Notes under the pieces: generated by a model
Told to the model about the DNA's origin: nothing
Database searches by the model: none
The model's input: the letters and a program-made list of their open reading frames with translations, nothing else
Origin: Chloroflexota bacterium
GTDB taxonomy: Bacteria > Chloroflexota > Anaerolineae > Anaerolineales > UBA4823
Direction of reading: 5' to 3'
DNA length: 45,415 bases
Assembly: GCA_030611505.1 (NCBI GenBank)
Contig: JAUWPO010000003.1
Location: forward strand, 1-45,415
Position numbers and translations under genes: made by a program
In this document: positions 26,615 through 36,423 of the stretch, one piece after another
Layout of the letters: the number at the start of each line of letters is the position of its first letter
How positions within the stretch are numbered: position 1 is the stretch's first letter

Positions 26615-29446
26615 TCAATCTTCAGGTTCTTCGCTTTGGGGCCCTCTTACCGAGAGCGCTCTCCAGGATAAAGCGACCAGCAAACCGATAACAGTCCCGA
26701 ATAGAGTAATCAAGAAAACGCTCCTTGAAATGGAGCCACCGAGCAAACTTTGGCTGGTGGGTAGTTGGTAAGCAAGGTAAGAGTAAGCCAGCAAACCACT
26801 GATTAAAGCTAAAAAACCGGCACGGATGCCCCATTTAACATGTCCAATTAAAGCTGCCAATCGATAGGACGACCATGCTATTGCAATTGATATCAAGGTC
26901 GCCATGAGCCAATCGCTCAATCTTGTGTGATTAGATATTCCAGGTGGAGATGGAGGTTTCGTCGGTATTGGATTCGAAACTTTCGTGGGAAAGTTTGTGG
27001 GAGCTGTGGTAGCTTGAGTAGTTAATTCAGTAGGGGTGACTTCACCGTTGGGTGAGGGGACATCAAACTTCAAACTCGTTGATTTGGCTGGCTCGCTTTC
27101 AGCTTGGATTTCCAGATTGCCAGGTGATGAAACTGCAAAAGATGTTCTAGCGATGCCATCGACTGTGGTTTCCATCTGTTGAGTGATGCTTGCTTCACCA
27201 CTAACAGTCAGAACAAAATCCACTGGTGTTCCATCCGGGACAGGATTTCCATTATGGTCAAAAATCGTACCGGTTCGTACTGGAATTATATCGCCCACTC
27301 GAAATTCTGGGGGAGGTGTTGGCTCAGGAGTGGTTGCATCGTCGGTATTTTCAGGTTCTGGAACGTCAATTCCGAGAGGGATAATTTGCTCCGGATTTGG
27401 GAACAAAGCTGTATTTAGGTCATAATTAATTCCTGATATCGAGACTGGTGATGCACTTCCTGGCTGAATTTCATGGAATAAAAGGTAAGATGACAGGTCT
27501 ATAAATTGTGGAATTTTACTATAAAGACCATAATAGGCTGTTATTTTCGATATATTTGTGGCGTCTAAGAAATAGGGGGCATTGAAGGCGAATACGATTA
27601 AACGTTTTTGTTGGAATAGATCGGGGCGTTCGTTCAGAAACCGAATAAGTGTTTGGTACGATGGGACCTCGGTACTGTTATCCAACATCGCGAAAACGAT
27701 CCAATTACTACGTTGAAAATCATTCTGCAGTTGTGAGTCTTGCAAGCTGCCATCTAGCATACTTTCCAGGTTGGCGAGAGAATAGGATGAGAGATTGCTC
27801 TGCGTCACCTGTCCACCGGCAAGGGGCCCATATCTGCGTATCACAAATTCCTGTAAAGCCCTCACACCGAGAATCGGCTGCTCCGTGCATTGGCTGCATT
27901 GTTGTGTCGGGCGCGAATCGCTGATAAACACAATGCGGTCATTTTGATTGGGTGGGTCGGGAATCGTCTCATCCAGCTCGGCTTGAGAAGGACTAATTAA
28001 AGTAGCTCCTTGTCTAGCAACTTCAAAAACGATCTGGTCAGCCTCTTCTAATTCGATCGAAATATTGGGTTCAGCGATGATCTGATCTAAAGAATCTTTT
28101 CCGTACAATCTATATTTCAGGTTCAGAATTCGCAATACTGATTCATCTACACGTTGAGCGAATACGTTATCTTCACGATATTTTTGAGCAAAAAAATCAA
28201 GTGTACGTACAGTAGATGTATAAGAAACGGGATCGGTCTCAGAAGAAAAATCTGCCATGTAAAGTAGATCATTGCCAGCTAGAAATGCATTAAGCGCTAC
28301 ACGGCGGGGGTCGAAAGTCTGGCTGGTCAGTTCATAAAACCGGCGTACTGCCGGGCTGCCGAGATTATCGCTAATCATTACTCCCCCATTTTGACGCCAC
28401 GAATCTAAAATCGGCTGCTCCAGAAGCAAGTTCAGGGCTTGAGGATCTAGGCTGACAGGGCGAGTGGTTGCGCGAATATTGCCTTGCAGACCTTGATAGC
28501 GGATATGAGAAGTTAGCAGCGCATCTGTGGTTTCTTCTAGTGATAATGCGTCTCCTGTTACGGTGAAGAACGGGGCTAGGTCAAACGTAATCAATTCTTC
28601 TAAGGACTTTCGGACGGTAGCAACTTCATCCTCAGGTAAACGGTCGGCACCACCATGTCCGGGAAAGTGCTTAGCAACAACAACAACTCTTCCAGCACTG
28701 CCTGTGTGCACACCACGGATGTAGGCGCGTCCCATTTCTGCCACCCAATAGGGATCTCCGCCAAATGTCCGCGCCCCGAGGTCATTAGTTCCTTCAATTT
28801 GAGGGCTTTCCAATATGTCCAATGATGGTCCAAGCAGTAAATTTATGCCCACAGATGTCAGTTCGCTACCAAGGATTGTTCCTACTTCCGCTGCCAGTTC
28901 TGGGTTCCATGTAGCCCCGAGCGCCATGTGGTTAGGCAAGGGTGTCAACCCAAAAAGAACTTGATCATAAGGATAGCCATCTCCCTCCTGGGACATGCCG
29001 ATAAGGAGAGGAATATAGGATGGGACGAATATTTCTCCTGAAGTAGGATTTTCCTGGCTCTGCTGTGCAGCAGTCCATTCGGTTTTTTGGAGGTCGCGTG
29101 TTAAGGCTCGCAGTTGCAGGCCAGTATCATCAGGTGATTGGTTGACATGTGTCAGATTGTCGTTCTCGTCTAATATTACAACGCTGCCGATATGATAATT
29201 CATGATCAGGTCGTGGATTTGAGATTCTGGTCCAACGTCAGTACCAACGAATGTAATCATGAAGAGTTGACCGACCTTCTCTTCTGGGGTCAGGTTATTT
29301 AGAACTCCAGCTGCTTGAGATTCTGGTGTTGTTGTGACGGTCTGGGCAGCCACCTCAAATCCCGGCAAAGTCAGCACCAGGATGGATAACAAGACGATTA
29401 CAATCGAGATATTGACTTTGAAATTTCGGAACAATATCGACATCAT
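26615..29446 (-). CDS. GH3 (NagZ-type N-terminal domain)-like secreted or membrane protein with an Ig-like domain and C-terminal TM helices
   Basis: 943 aa; signal-like N-terminus, LTPEEKVGQLFMITF, KHFPGHGG, GVMISDNLG, Ig-like RVGDIIPVRTGTIFDHNGNPVPDGTPVDF, C-terminal hydrophobic segments. Confidence 0.85.
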   Translation of the reverse strand: MMSILFRNFKVNISIVIVLLSILVLTLPGFEVAAQTVTTTPESQAAGVLNNLTPEEKVGQLFMITFVGTDVGPESQIHDLIMNYHIGSVVILDENDNLTHVNQSPDDTGLQLRALTRDLQKTEWTAAQQSQENPTSGEIFVPSYIPLLIGMSQEGDGYPYDQVLFGLTPLPNHMALGATWNPELAAEVGTILGSELTSVGINLLLGPSLDILESPQIEGTNDLGARTFGGDPYWVAEMGRAYIRGVHTGSAGRVVVVAKHFPGHGGADRLPEDEVATVRKSLEELITFDLAPFFTVTGDALSLEETTDALLTSHIRYQGLQGNIRATTRPVSLDPQALNLLLEQPILDSWRQNGGVMISDNLGSPAVRRFYELTSQTFDPRRVALNAFLAGNDLLYMADFSSETDPVSYTSTVRTLDFFAQKYREDNVFAQRVDESVLRILNLKYRLYGKDSLDQIIAEPNISIELEEADQIVFEVARQGATLISPSQAELDETIPDPPNQNDRIVFISDSRPTQQCSQCTEQPILGVRALQEFVIRRYGPLAGGQVTQSNLSSYSLANLESMLDGSLQDSQLQNDFQRSNWIVFAMLDNSTEVPSYQTLIRFLNERPDLFQQKRLIVFAFNAPYFLDATNISKITAYYGLYSKIPQFIDLSSYLLFHEIQPGSASPVSISGINYDLNTALFPNPEQIIPLGIDVPEPENTDDATTPEPTPPPEFRVGDIIPVRTGTIFDHNGNPVPDGTPVDFVLTVSGEASITQQMETTVDGIARTSFAVSSPGNLEIQAESEPAKSTSLKFDVPSPNGEVTPTELTTQATTAPTNFPTKVSNPIPTKPPSPPGISNHTRLSDWLMATLISIAIAWSSYRLAALIGHVKWGIRAGFLALISGLLAYSYLAYQLPTSQSLLGGSISRSVFLITLFGTVIGLLVALSWRALSVRGPQSEEPED

Positions 29447-29476
29447 ATTAATTTCGGTAGAATGCCTGTAATATCA

Positions 29477-30325
29477 TTAATGAAGGATGTCATTTGAATA
29501 CGATTCAGCCTGGACAATTTTCCGGAGCAATTTCCTGCGAGTGGCACCGCTGAGCATCTCCAGTCTCCGTATGCCTGATGGGTCGATCTTTTCACGAAGC
29601 AAGTGGATTTCTTCTTCTGTGGGCGTGGGGGTCTCATGGACGTCCGGAGAAATTTCAAATTCGAAACCCGTTCGGGCTTTTATATGAGTGATGGTCACAC
29701 CAGGATGATAAGTGGTCAGGCGCATAAGGGATTTGTGCGGTGGTTGACCACCTTTGAAGTCAAACTCCCCAAGATCTGTGACAAGGTACTTAGGTCCTTC
29801 CCCAAATTTTCGAGCGGGGTTATGACCCAAGCCGGACAAAAAATCCAATTTAGGTACAAAAGTTAAGCGCGAGTGGCGGGGGACATAGAGATATATATCG
29901 TTGATAATCGGAGTCAAATCAGGGATACCGCCAGTTCCAGGAAGACGAAGGCGGGGCTTCTTGTAATCTTTGCCAAAAGCAATATTGTTGAAATTACCAT
30001 GTGGATCGATTTGAGCTGGGCGGAAGAATTCTTTTGGACGCAGGCAGGGCAGAATATCGGCAGCAGCACGTACAAATCCTACGTTTATCAGAGAGTGATC
30101 CAGCCAAAGACTCTCCACTTTGGTCAGGCTTAACGGCGCTGGCTGCCGACATATGCCTTGTCCTATTGCGGACACAAAGTAGAGGTTCGGTGCGTGAGTG
30201 TATCGTGCTAACAAGTAAGCAGCTGCAATCAATGGAGTGGCAAGACCTTGAGCTACAATCTCGCCGTTGACAATCTGACGTGATATGCAGATTGCCATGT
30301 ATTCGTCGCGGGTGATTTCCATCAT
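29477..30325 (-). CDS. CoA-transferase beta subunit-like protein (glutaconate CoA-transferase B/IpdB-like)
   Basis: MMEITRDEYMAICISRQIVNGEIVAQGLATPLIAAAYLLARYTHAPNL...; PHGNFNN, GTGGIPD. Start set at MMEIT; the track ORF extends to 30367. Confidence 0.75.
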   Translation of the reverse strand: MMEITRDEYMAICISRQIVNGEIVAQGLATPLIAAAYLLARYTHAPNLYFVSAIGQGICRQPAPLSLTKVESLWLDHSLINVGFVRAAADILPCLRPKEFFRPAQIDPHGNFNNIAFGKDYKKPRLRLPGTGGIPDLTPIINDIYLYVPRHSRLTFVPKLDFLSGLGHNPARKFGEGPKYLVTDLGEFDFKGGQPPHKSLMRLTTYHPGVTITHIKARTGFEFEISPDVHETPTPTEEEIHLLREKIDPSGIRRLEMLSGATRRKLLRKIVQAESYSNDILH

Positions 30326-30402
30326 ATTACTACAAGTCCTAATAGACAAAATCAATCTGAATATCACATTATATGACGTCTTTGGATAAGACGCGTTGAT
30401 TA

Positions 30403-31158
30403 TTAATAATTTCTAACCCCGAAAATTTGTTTTGCCAAGATTGGATCGTCAGTAAAAATCCCATCAACGCCCATAGTGAACATACGGTAGATATCTTCTT
30501 CTCGATTTACGGTGTATACGAATAATTTCTTCCCTTTTGCTTGTGTTCTTCTTACTAGCTCTGTTGTAACATCAATCTGTTTACTGTGTAAGCTGCTGTA
30601 AGGTATTAGTTTTCCGATAAAAGAACGAGCCCAAGCGCCGCCTTTGCCCGGTAGGGACAGGAGACCGATTGGGACTTCAGGCAGCAAGCGGTAGATTCGA
30701 ATCAAGGCGATAGGATTAAAGGATGAGAGTAAAATTCTATGTCTTAGATTATAGTTATTGATCAAATCAGCCACTTTCTCAGGTAGATTGTCGGTAATTT
30801 TATCGTAGTTCGTTAATTCAATGTTGAGAAAGGATCGCTGACCGATATTGTCCAAGACTTCTGCAAGCGTAGGAATTTGTGATCCCTGAAAAGCGATATC
30901 GAAATGGCTACCGGCATCTAGAGATTTTAATACTTCTAAAGAAAGTTCTCCCACTCGACCATGTTCTCCTGTAGTGCGATCAATGGTTTGGTCGTGAATG
31001 ACAACGACCTGTCCATCGGCACTTAGTTTCACGTCAAGCTCAATCGCATCAGCTCCCTGGAGAATCGCAAGCTGGAAGGCAGGGAGAGTGTTTTCGGGTG
31101 CGTATAGGCTGGCACCACGGTGGGCGATTATTGCTGGTTTTGGTAGTTGATAGAGCAT
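30403..31158 (-). CDS. Glycerophosphodiester phosphodiesterase
   Basis: 251 aa; AHRGASLYAPENTLPAFQLAILQGADAIELDVKLSADGQVVVIHDQTIDRTT, VDGIFTDDP. Confidence 0.94.
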   Translation of the reverse strand: MLYQLPKPAIIAHRGASLYAPENTLPAFQLAILQGADAIELDVKLSADGQVVVIHDQTIDRTTGEHGRVGELSLEVLKSLDAGSHFDIAFQGSQIPTLAEVLDNIGQRSFLNIELTNYDKITDNLPEKVADLINNYNLRHRILLSSFNPIALIRIYRLLPEVPIGLLSLPGKGGAWARSFIGKLIPYSSLHSKQIDVTTELVRRTQAKGKKLFVYTVNREEDIYRMFTMGVDGIFTDDPILAKQIFGVRNY

Positions 31159-31240
31159 TGCTGTAACAAGAATAATAAATTAGATTATAACTCAAGGGAT
31201 TTTTATCTTAATTGGATTGATCTAAACCTGATGTACAAGG

Positions 31241-31256
31241 TATAATCCAGGACATG
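31241..31256 (+). promoter_or_regulatory. -10 element TATAAT immediately upstream of the GT2 ATG (candidate leaderless promoter)
   Basis: TATAAT CCAGGAC ATG; possible -35 TTGATC (31217-31222) with an 18-nt spacer. Confidence 0.5.
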
Positions 31257-31937
31257 GCACTTAGTGTGATTATCCCAGTTTATAATGAAAAAAACACAAT
31301 CAACGAAATTTTAATTCGCGTGCAGGCAATGGATATGGTTGATGAAATAATTGTAATTGATGATGGTTCCATTGATGGCACTCGAGAAATCCTTCAGGAG
31401 ATGGATGGGGTTGGACCTATTAGGGTCGTATATCACGAGAAAAATCAGGGTAAAGGTGCAGCAGTTGTAACAGGTATCAAGAATTCGGAAGGGGATGTGA
31501 TCTTAATCCAAGATGCTGACCTTGAGTACGACCCGCGCGATTACCCGGAACTATTAAAGCCGATTGAGGAGGAAATCGCCGATGTTGTGTATGGTTCACG
31601 TTTTCTAGGGGGACCTCGTCGACCAACAATGTTCTGGCATATGGTTGCAAATAAAATGCTAACCTTGATGACCAATATCCTGTACGACAACATACTTACG
31701 GATATGGAAACCGGTTATAAAGTTTTCCGTCGCGACGTTGTTCGTGATATGACCATCCATGCTCGTCGGTTTGATTTTGAGCCTGAGTTTACGGCTAAAA
31801 TCATGAAGCGAAAAGTGCGAATTTTTGAAGTCCCGATCTGCTTTAATCCACGTGACTACGATGAGGGGAAGAAAATTAAGTTGAAAGATGCTGTTCAGGC
31901 AGTTTGGACCCTAATTAAATACCGTTTTGTGGATTGA
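31254..31937 (+). CDS. Family 2 glycosyltransferase (dolichol-phosphate mannosyltransferase-like)
   Basis: 227 aa; LSVIIPVYNEKNTINEIL, EIIVIDDGSIDGT, ILIQDADLEYDPRDYPELLKPI, VYGSRFLGG. Confidence 0.93.
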   Translation: MALSVIIPVYNEKNTINEILIRVQAMDMVDEIIVIDDGSIDGTREILQEMDGVGPIRVVYHEKNQGKGAAVVTGIKNSEGDVILIQDADLEYDPRDYPELLKPIEEEIADVVYGSRFLGGPRRPTMFWHMVANKMLTLMTNILYDNILTDMETGYKVFRRDVVRDMTIHARRFDFEPEFTAKIMKRKVRIFEVPICFNPRDYDEGKKIKLKDAVQAVWTLIKYRFVD

Positions 31938-31948
31938 TTCCGATTAAT

Positions 31949-33670
31949 TTATACGGCTGGTTTCAAGTCCTTGATGTTTAATTGGAGGGTTCTGCGACCG
32001 TTGTACTCATTGACTTCAAAAGTGTAAATGACATCAATGCTACCCGGCATTTGTTCATACCAGTGACCTTGCCTGAAGGCGATAGCATCGAATGTGAATG
32101 TGCCATCTGTTAGGGTAAGTTTGAGATGTGATTTTTCTCTACCAACGGGTCGACTTCTAATAACCTTGACATTATAAGAGACGAAATGCGCTGGTGGATT
32201 GCTTTGACCAGTTGGTTGCAGCAAGTTTAGATGCTCAATAAGTTCGGGTTTCAATTCCGAGAAAGTGACTTCTATATCTGCATTGATAGTTGGGCACAGG
32301 TCCAAATGAGATAGCTCTTCTTCGGCAATCGTTTTCACTCGTTCCTTGAGTTCCGGTACACGCATATTAGATACTGTAAATCCAGCAGCAGCAGAGTGCC
32401 CACCGTATCGCACCAATAAATCGGAGCATTGATCTAGAGCGTTAGTTATATGAAATTCTGGTATGCTACGGCAGGAGCCGCGGGAGAATTCATCACCTCT
32501 TGTGGCAACAATTGAGGGGCGGTAATACTTTTCGGTTAAGCGCGAAGCTGCTAATCCGACTACACCGGGATTGAAGTTGGGATGAGCCGCAAATAAAAGC
32601 AGTGCATTAGGATCCTCCGCCATAACAATTTCTTCAGCAGAAGACTGAATGTCTCTGGTGAGTTTCTGGCGTTCACGATTTTGATTGTCTAACTGCTGGG
32701 CGAGTACTCCCGCCTCGTAAATATCCTCACTAAGAAGCAGATTGAGGGAGGTTAGTGCTGTATCGAGCCTGCCAGCGGCATTTAATCTAGGTCCGAGAAC
32801 ATAACCTATTGTACTGGCAGTTATATTGTTGATGTTTACTCCTGCGACGCCGATCAATGCCATTATTCCTTGGCGTCTGGGTGAGCGCATATGTTCCAAG
32901 CCAGCTCTGACCAGGGCTCTGTTTTCACCAACCAGTGGAGCTAAGTCTGCGACTGTCCCTAATGTAACCAGATCAAGGTAGTCGCCTTCGGATGGGGGCG
33001 ACATTCCAATATGAGATTTCATCGTTCTTAAAGTTGTAGGGTTGTTCATGGCGGCGATTAACTTATATGCCAGACCTACCCCCGCCAGATCTTTTTCTGG
33101 ATATCGATCATGGGGTTGTTTGGGGTTGATGATAGCTTGCGCTGCAGGTAGTTCAGAACTGGGTTGATGATGATCCGTGATAATCAGGTCCATACCTAAC
33201 CGTCGTGCATGGTCAACCTCTAACAGGGAACGGATACCACAATCAACTGTGATCACCAACCGTATACCACCTTCATGTAGTTTGTCTAACGCTTCAATGT
33301 TTAACCCGTAACCTTCATCAAAGCGATTTGGGATATAACCCAGAACATCCGCCCCCATAAATTTCAGTGCATGAGATAATAATGCCGTTGCGGTTACACC
33401 ATCAACGTCGAAATCACCATAAATGGCTATTTGTTCTTTATTCTTAACTCCCCAGATAATCCTCTCAACAGCTTGAGGGATCCCTAGTAAATCGTATGCA
33501 TCTGTGCCTATAGGCGTTTGAGCCTGTACGTACCTGACTGCATCGTCTTGTGTTGTGTAACCCCGGTTGTAGAGCAATTGGCGCATAATTGGATGAAATC
33601 CATCCAAGTTTTTTTCAATTTTGGATGGGATAGTTTCAGCAATTATCCAGCGTTTTGTGAGCATTGACAT
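31949..33670 (-). CDS. recJ: Single-stranded-DNA-specific exonuclease RecJ
   Basis: AIYGDFDVDGVTATALL, ITVDCGIRS, DLIITDHHQP, GHSAAAGFTV. Start set at MSMLTKRW; the track ORF extends to 33715. Confidence 0.94.
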   Translation of the reverse strand: MSMLTKRWIIAETIPSKIEKNLDGFHPIMRQLLYNRGYTTQDDAVRYVQAQTPIGTDAYDLLGIPQAVERIIWGVKNKEQIAIYGDFDVDGVTATALLSHALKFMGADVLGYIPNRFDEGYGLNIEALDKLHEGGIRLVITVDCGIRSLLEVDHARRLGMDLIITDHHQPSSELPAAQAIINPKQPHDRYPEKDLAGVGLAYKLIAAMNNPTTLRTMKSHIGMSPPSEGDYLDLVTLGTVADLAPLVGENRALVRAGLEHMRSPRRQGIMALIGVAGVNINNITASTIGYVLGPRLNAAGRLDTALTSLNLLLSEDIYEAGVLAQQLDNQNRERQKLTRDIQSSAEEIVMAEDPNALLLFAAHPNFNPGVVGLAASRLTEKYYRPSIVATRGDEFSRGSCRSIPEFHITNALDQCSDLLVRYGGHSAAAGFTVSNMRVPELKERVKTIAEEELSHLDLCPTINADIEVTFSELKPELIEHLNLLQPTGQSNPPAHFVSYNVKVIRSRPVGREKSHLKLTLTDGTFTFDAIAFRQGHWYEQMPGSIDVIYTFEVNEYNGRRTLQLNIKDLKPAV

Positions 33671-33814
33671 GGTAATGCACTCGTATGTAGTAAAAAACGG
33701 GAAAAATATTTTCAAATAATATGAGAATTACAGAACATTTTCAGGCTCGTTCCAACGAGTATAGTATAGAACAAAAACCGACCAATTTCCCAAAATGATA
33801 ATCTGGTTTACACG

Positions 33815-35182
33815 TTGACGAGACAAAAAAAGACTGCTATCATCTCCGCAAGTATGAAGGAACAGAAACGCTGGTACCAACGCTTAAGCGGCAATATCTC
33901 AAATTACACCTTCTGGTTTATTCCTGGCGTTGGTGTAAAACGCTGGATTATTGTAATCCTTTTTGGAACAACACTGATAGGGATAGGGCTTGCGGTTCTG
34001 ATATTAGAAGTTTACCGCACCGCCCCTGAGACATGGTGGCTGCCATTATTATCAGTAGCCTCCCTTCAGTCCCTGGTTCGACCACTCCGAGCAGTCATAT
34101 TTGGCGGATTGGGATTAGGCTTTATTATTATCGGCATACGCGAGTTAAATCGCTCACTGATGAAGCCATTTATCCATCCGGGGCGCGGGTTTGTCGACAC
34201 ACTGCGAACCCACCGGCAGAAAGAACGTGGACCTCGTGTTGTCGCAATTGGTGGGGGGCATGGACTGTCCACAATGCTGCGGGGCATGAAAGGATTTTCT
34301 CATAATATTACTGCAGTGGTAACAGTCGCAGATGATGGCGGATCTTCAGGTCGATTACGCCGTGATATGGGAATTTTACCTCCAGGAGACATTCGCAACT
34401 GTCTGGTTGCTCTTTCGAATGATGAAGCTCTCCTGGGAGAGCTCTTTCAATACCGCTTTCCAGATGGTAATTCCGGATTAGATGGACATTCTTTCGGCAA
34501 TCTATTTATCACTGCTCTGGCAGAGATAACGGGTAGTATTGAGGAAGCAGTAGCCGAGTCGGGAAGAGTCCTGGCGGTCTATGGGCGCGTATTACCTTCC
34601 ACGCTGAATAACGTGCAGTTGGTTGCTGATGTAATGCTCCCACATATGGTCAGCGAGCTTCGTATTGAAGGGGAAAGCCAGATTCCGAAAAGCAATGGCA
34701 AGGTCCGGAGAGTGTGGTTGGAGCCCAATAATCCTCCCGCTTTCCCTGAAGCGATAAAAGCAATCCTATCTGCTGATTTGATCCTAATTGGTCCGGGAAG
34801 TTTGTATACAAGTATCCTACCGAATTTGCTTGTACCCGATTTTTCAGAAGCGATTCGTGCCAGTAAGGCTCATACATTCTACATTTGCAATGTTGCCACT
34901 CAGCCAGGAGAGACTGATGGATTCACTTGCGGTGATCATATACATGCCATTGAAGAGCACGCGGATGAAGGTTTATTCGATATGGTGATAATCAATAATA
35001 ATAATGAGGGAAAACTGCCTCAGAACGTAGATTGGGTTGCTGCCGAACCGGAATTGGATCAAGAGTATGCCACATATAGCGCCGACATAATCGATACACT
35101 TCATCCATGGCGTCATGATTCGAAGAAATTGGCTCAAGTAATCATGGATTTATATCAAGATCGTACTGGTCCTTTGGTATAA
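33815..35182 (+). CDS. YvcK/CofD-like protein (gluconeogenesis factor family) with N-terminal TM segments
   Basis: 455 aa, TTG start; VVAIGGGHGLSTMLRGMK, VTVADDGGSSGRLRRDMGILPPGDIRNCLVAL, GPGSLYTSILPNLLVP; two N-terminal hydrophobic segments. Confidence 0.9.
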   Translation: MTRQKKTAIISASMKEQKRWYQRLSGNISNYTFWFIPGVGVKRWIIVILFGTTLIGIGLAVLILEVYRTAPETWWLPLLSVASLQSLVRPLRAVIFGGLGLGFIIIGIRELNRSLMKPFIHPGRGFVDTLRTHRQKERGPRVVAIGGGHGLSTMLRGMKGFSHNITAVVTVADDGGSSGRLRRDMGILPPGDIRNCLVALSNDEALLGELFQYRFPDGNSGLDGHSFGNLFITALAEITGSIEEAVAESGRVLAVYGRVLPSTLNNVQLVADVMLPHMVSELRIEGESQIPKSNGKVRRVWLEPNNPPAFPEAIKAILSADLILIGPGSLYTSILPNLLVPDFSEAIRASKAHTFYICNVATQPGETDGFTCGDHIHAIEEHADEGLFDMVIINNNNEGKLPQNVDWVAAEPELDQEYATYSADIIDTLHPWRHDSKKLAQVIMDLYQDRTGPLV

Positions 35183-35315
35183 TAAGTAGTCGGGAACCTA
35201 ATAAATTCCAGATAAAACTTTAAACCGCAGTTTATACAAAGTTTATTCATGTATATTAAAAGAGTAGTTTCGAACTGACGATAATCAAACTAACAAGTGT
35301 TTAACGGAGGTATTC

Positions 35316-36338
35316 ATGACAGTAAAAGTAGGTATTAACGGGTTCGGTCGCATTGGACGGCAGGTGTTAAAAGCGATTCAGGATGAGTATCCTAAAGAGT
35401 TAGAAGTAGTTGCATTTAACGACATCGGTGATCTTAAAACGATGGCTCATTTGTTTAAATATGACTCTAACTATGGTATCTTTGAAGGTACCGTAGAAGT
35501 AGGGGATGGTGAACTGGTCGTAAATGGCAAATCGCTAAAAGCGTTCAGTGAAATGGACCCTGCGAATTTGCCCTGGAGCGACTTAGGTGTCGAGATTGTT
35601 GTGGAGGGCACCGGGTTCTTCCGCCAAAAAGAAGACGCCGAAAAACACATTACCGGAGGCGGTGCTAAGAAGGTCATAATCACCGCTCCTGGTAAGGGAG
35701 ATATTTTCACGGTAGTTTTAGGCGTCAATGATGACCAGTATGATCCTAAGAAGCACAATGTGATCTCTAATGCGTCATGTACTACCAACTGCCTAGCGCC
35801 CGCTGTAAAAGTGATCCATGATGAGTATAAGATCAAGCGCGGTTTTATGACGACGATCCATTCATATACGAATGATCAAAGGATACTTGACCTGCCTCAT
35901 AAAGATCTGCGGCGTGCCCGAGCAGCAGCATTGAGCATCATCCCAACCACAACAGGTGCTGCCAGTGCGTTAAAATTAGTTATCCCTGATCTTGCGGGCA
36001 AGGTGGATGGATATGCGTTGCGTGTACCCACTCCCACGGTTTCATTGGTTGATTTGACCGTTGAATTGGAAACCCCCACAACGACAGAAAGGCTGCATCA
36101 AGCATACCGGGATGCGGCTGCCGGTTCCATGAAGGGCATTCTTGATGCGGTTGATGAACCGCTGGTCAGCATGGATTATAAAGGCAATAGTTATAGCTCC
36201 TCCATTGACCTGCAGTTCACGACAGTGCTTGGAAGCGGGGAAGGGACACTTGTTAAGGTCGTTGCCTGGTATGACAACGAATGGGGTTATTCTGTACGCA
36301 CTGCGGATCTTGCTGCTATGATTGCGAAAGATCTTTAA
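35316..36338 (+). CDS. gap: Glyceraldehyde-3-phosphate dehydrogenase, type I
   Basis: 340 aa; [37 protein letters not shown]. Confidence 0.97.
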   Translation: MTVKVGINGFGRIGRQVLKAIQDEYPKELEVVAFNDIGDLKTMAHLFKYDSNYGIFEGTVEVGDGELVVNGKSLKAFSEMDPANLPWSDLGVEIVVEGTGFFRQKEDAEKHITGGGAKKVIITAPGKGDIFTVVLGVNDDQYDPKKHNVISNASCTTNCLAPAVKVIHDEYKIKRGFMTTIHSYTNDQRILDLPHKDLRRARAAALSIIPTTTGAASALKLVIPDLAGKVDGYALRVPTPTVSLVDLTVELETPTTTERLHQAYRDAAAGSMKGILDAVDEPLVSMDYKGNSYSSSIDLQFTTVLGSGEGTLVKVVAWYDNEWGYSVRTADLAAMIAKDL

Positions 36339-36373
36339 TAAAGATATATAAAAGTGGAGAATTAGCTTTACTA

Positions 36374-36405
36374 AAAACGTGAAACGTGAGAGCGTTTCAC
36401 GTTTT
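36374..36405. promoter_or_regulatory. Perfect 13-bp inverted repeat between gap and pgk (mRNA hairpin)
   Basis: AAAACGTGAAACG-TGAGAG-CGTTTCACGTTTT. Confidence 0.8.
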
Positions 36406-36423
36406 CAATGCGCGGAGGTAATC

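Noticed and set aside
35211-35244. AAACTTT...AAAGTTT imperfect inverted repeat upstream of gap
   Set aside because: AT-rich, short arms with competing centres; too weak to call an operator
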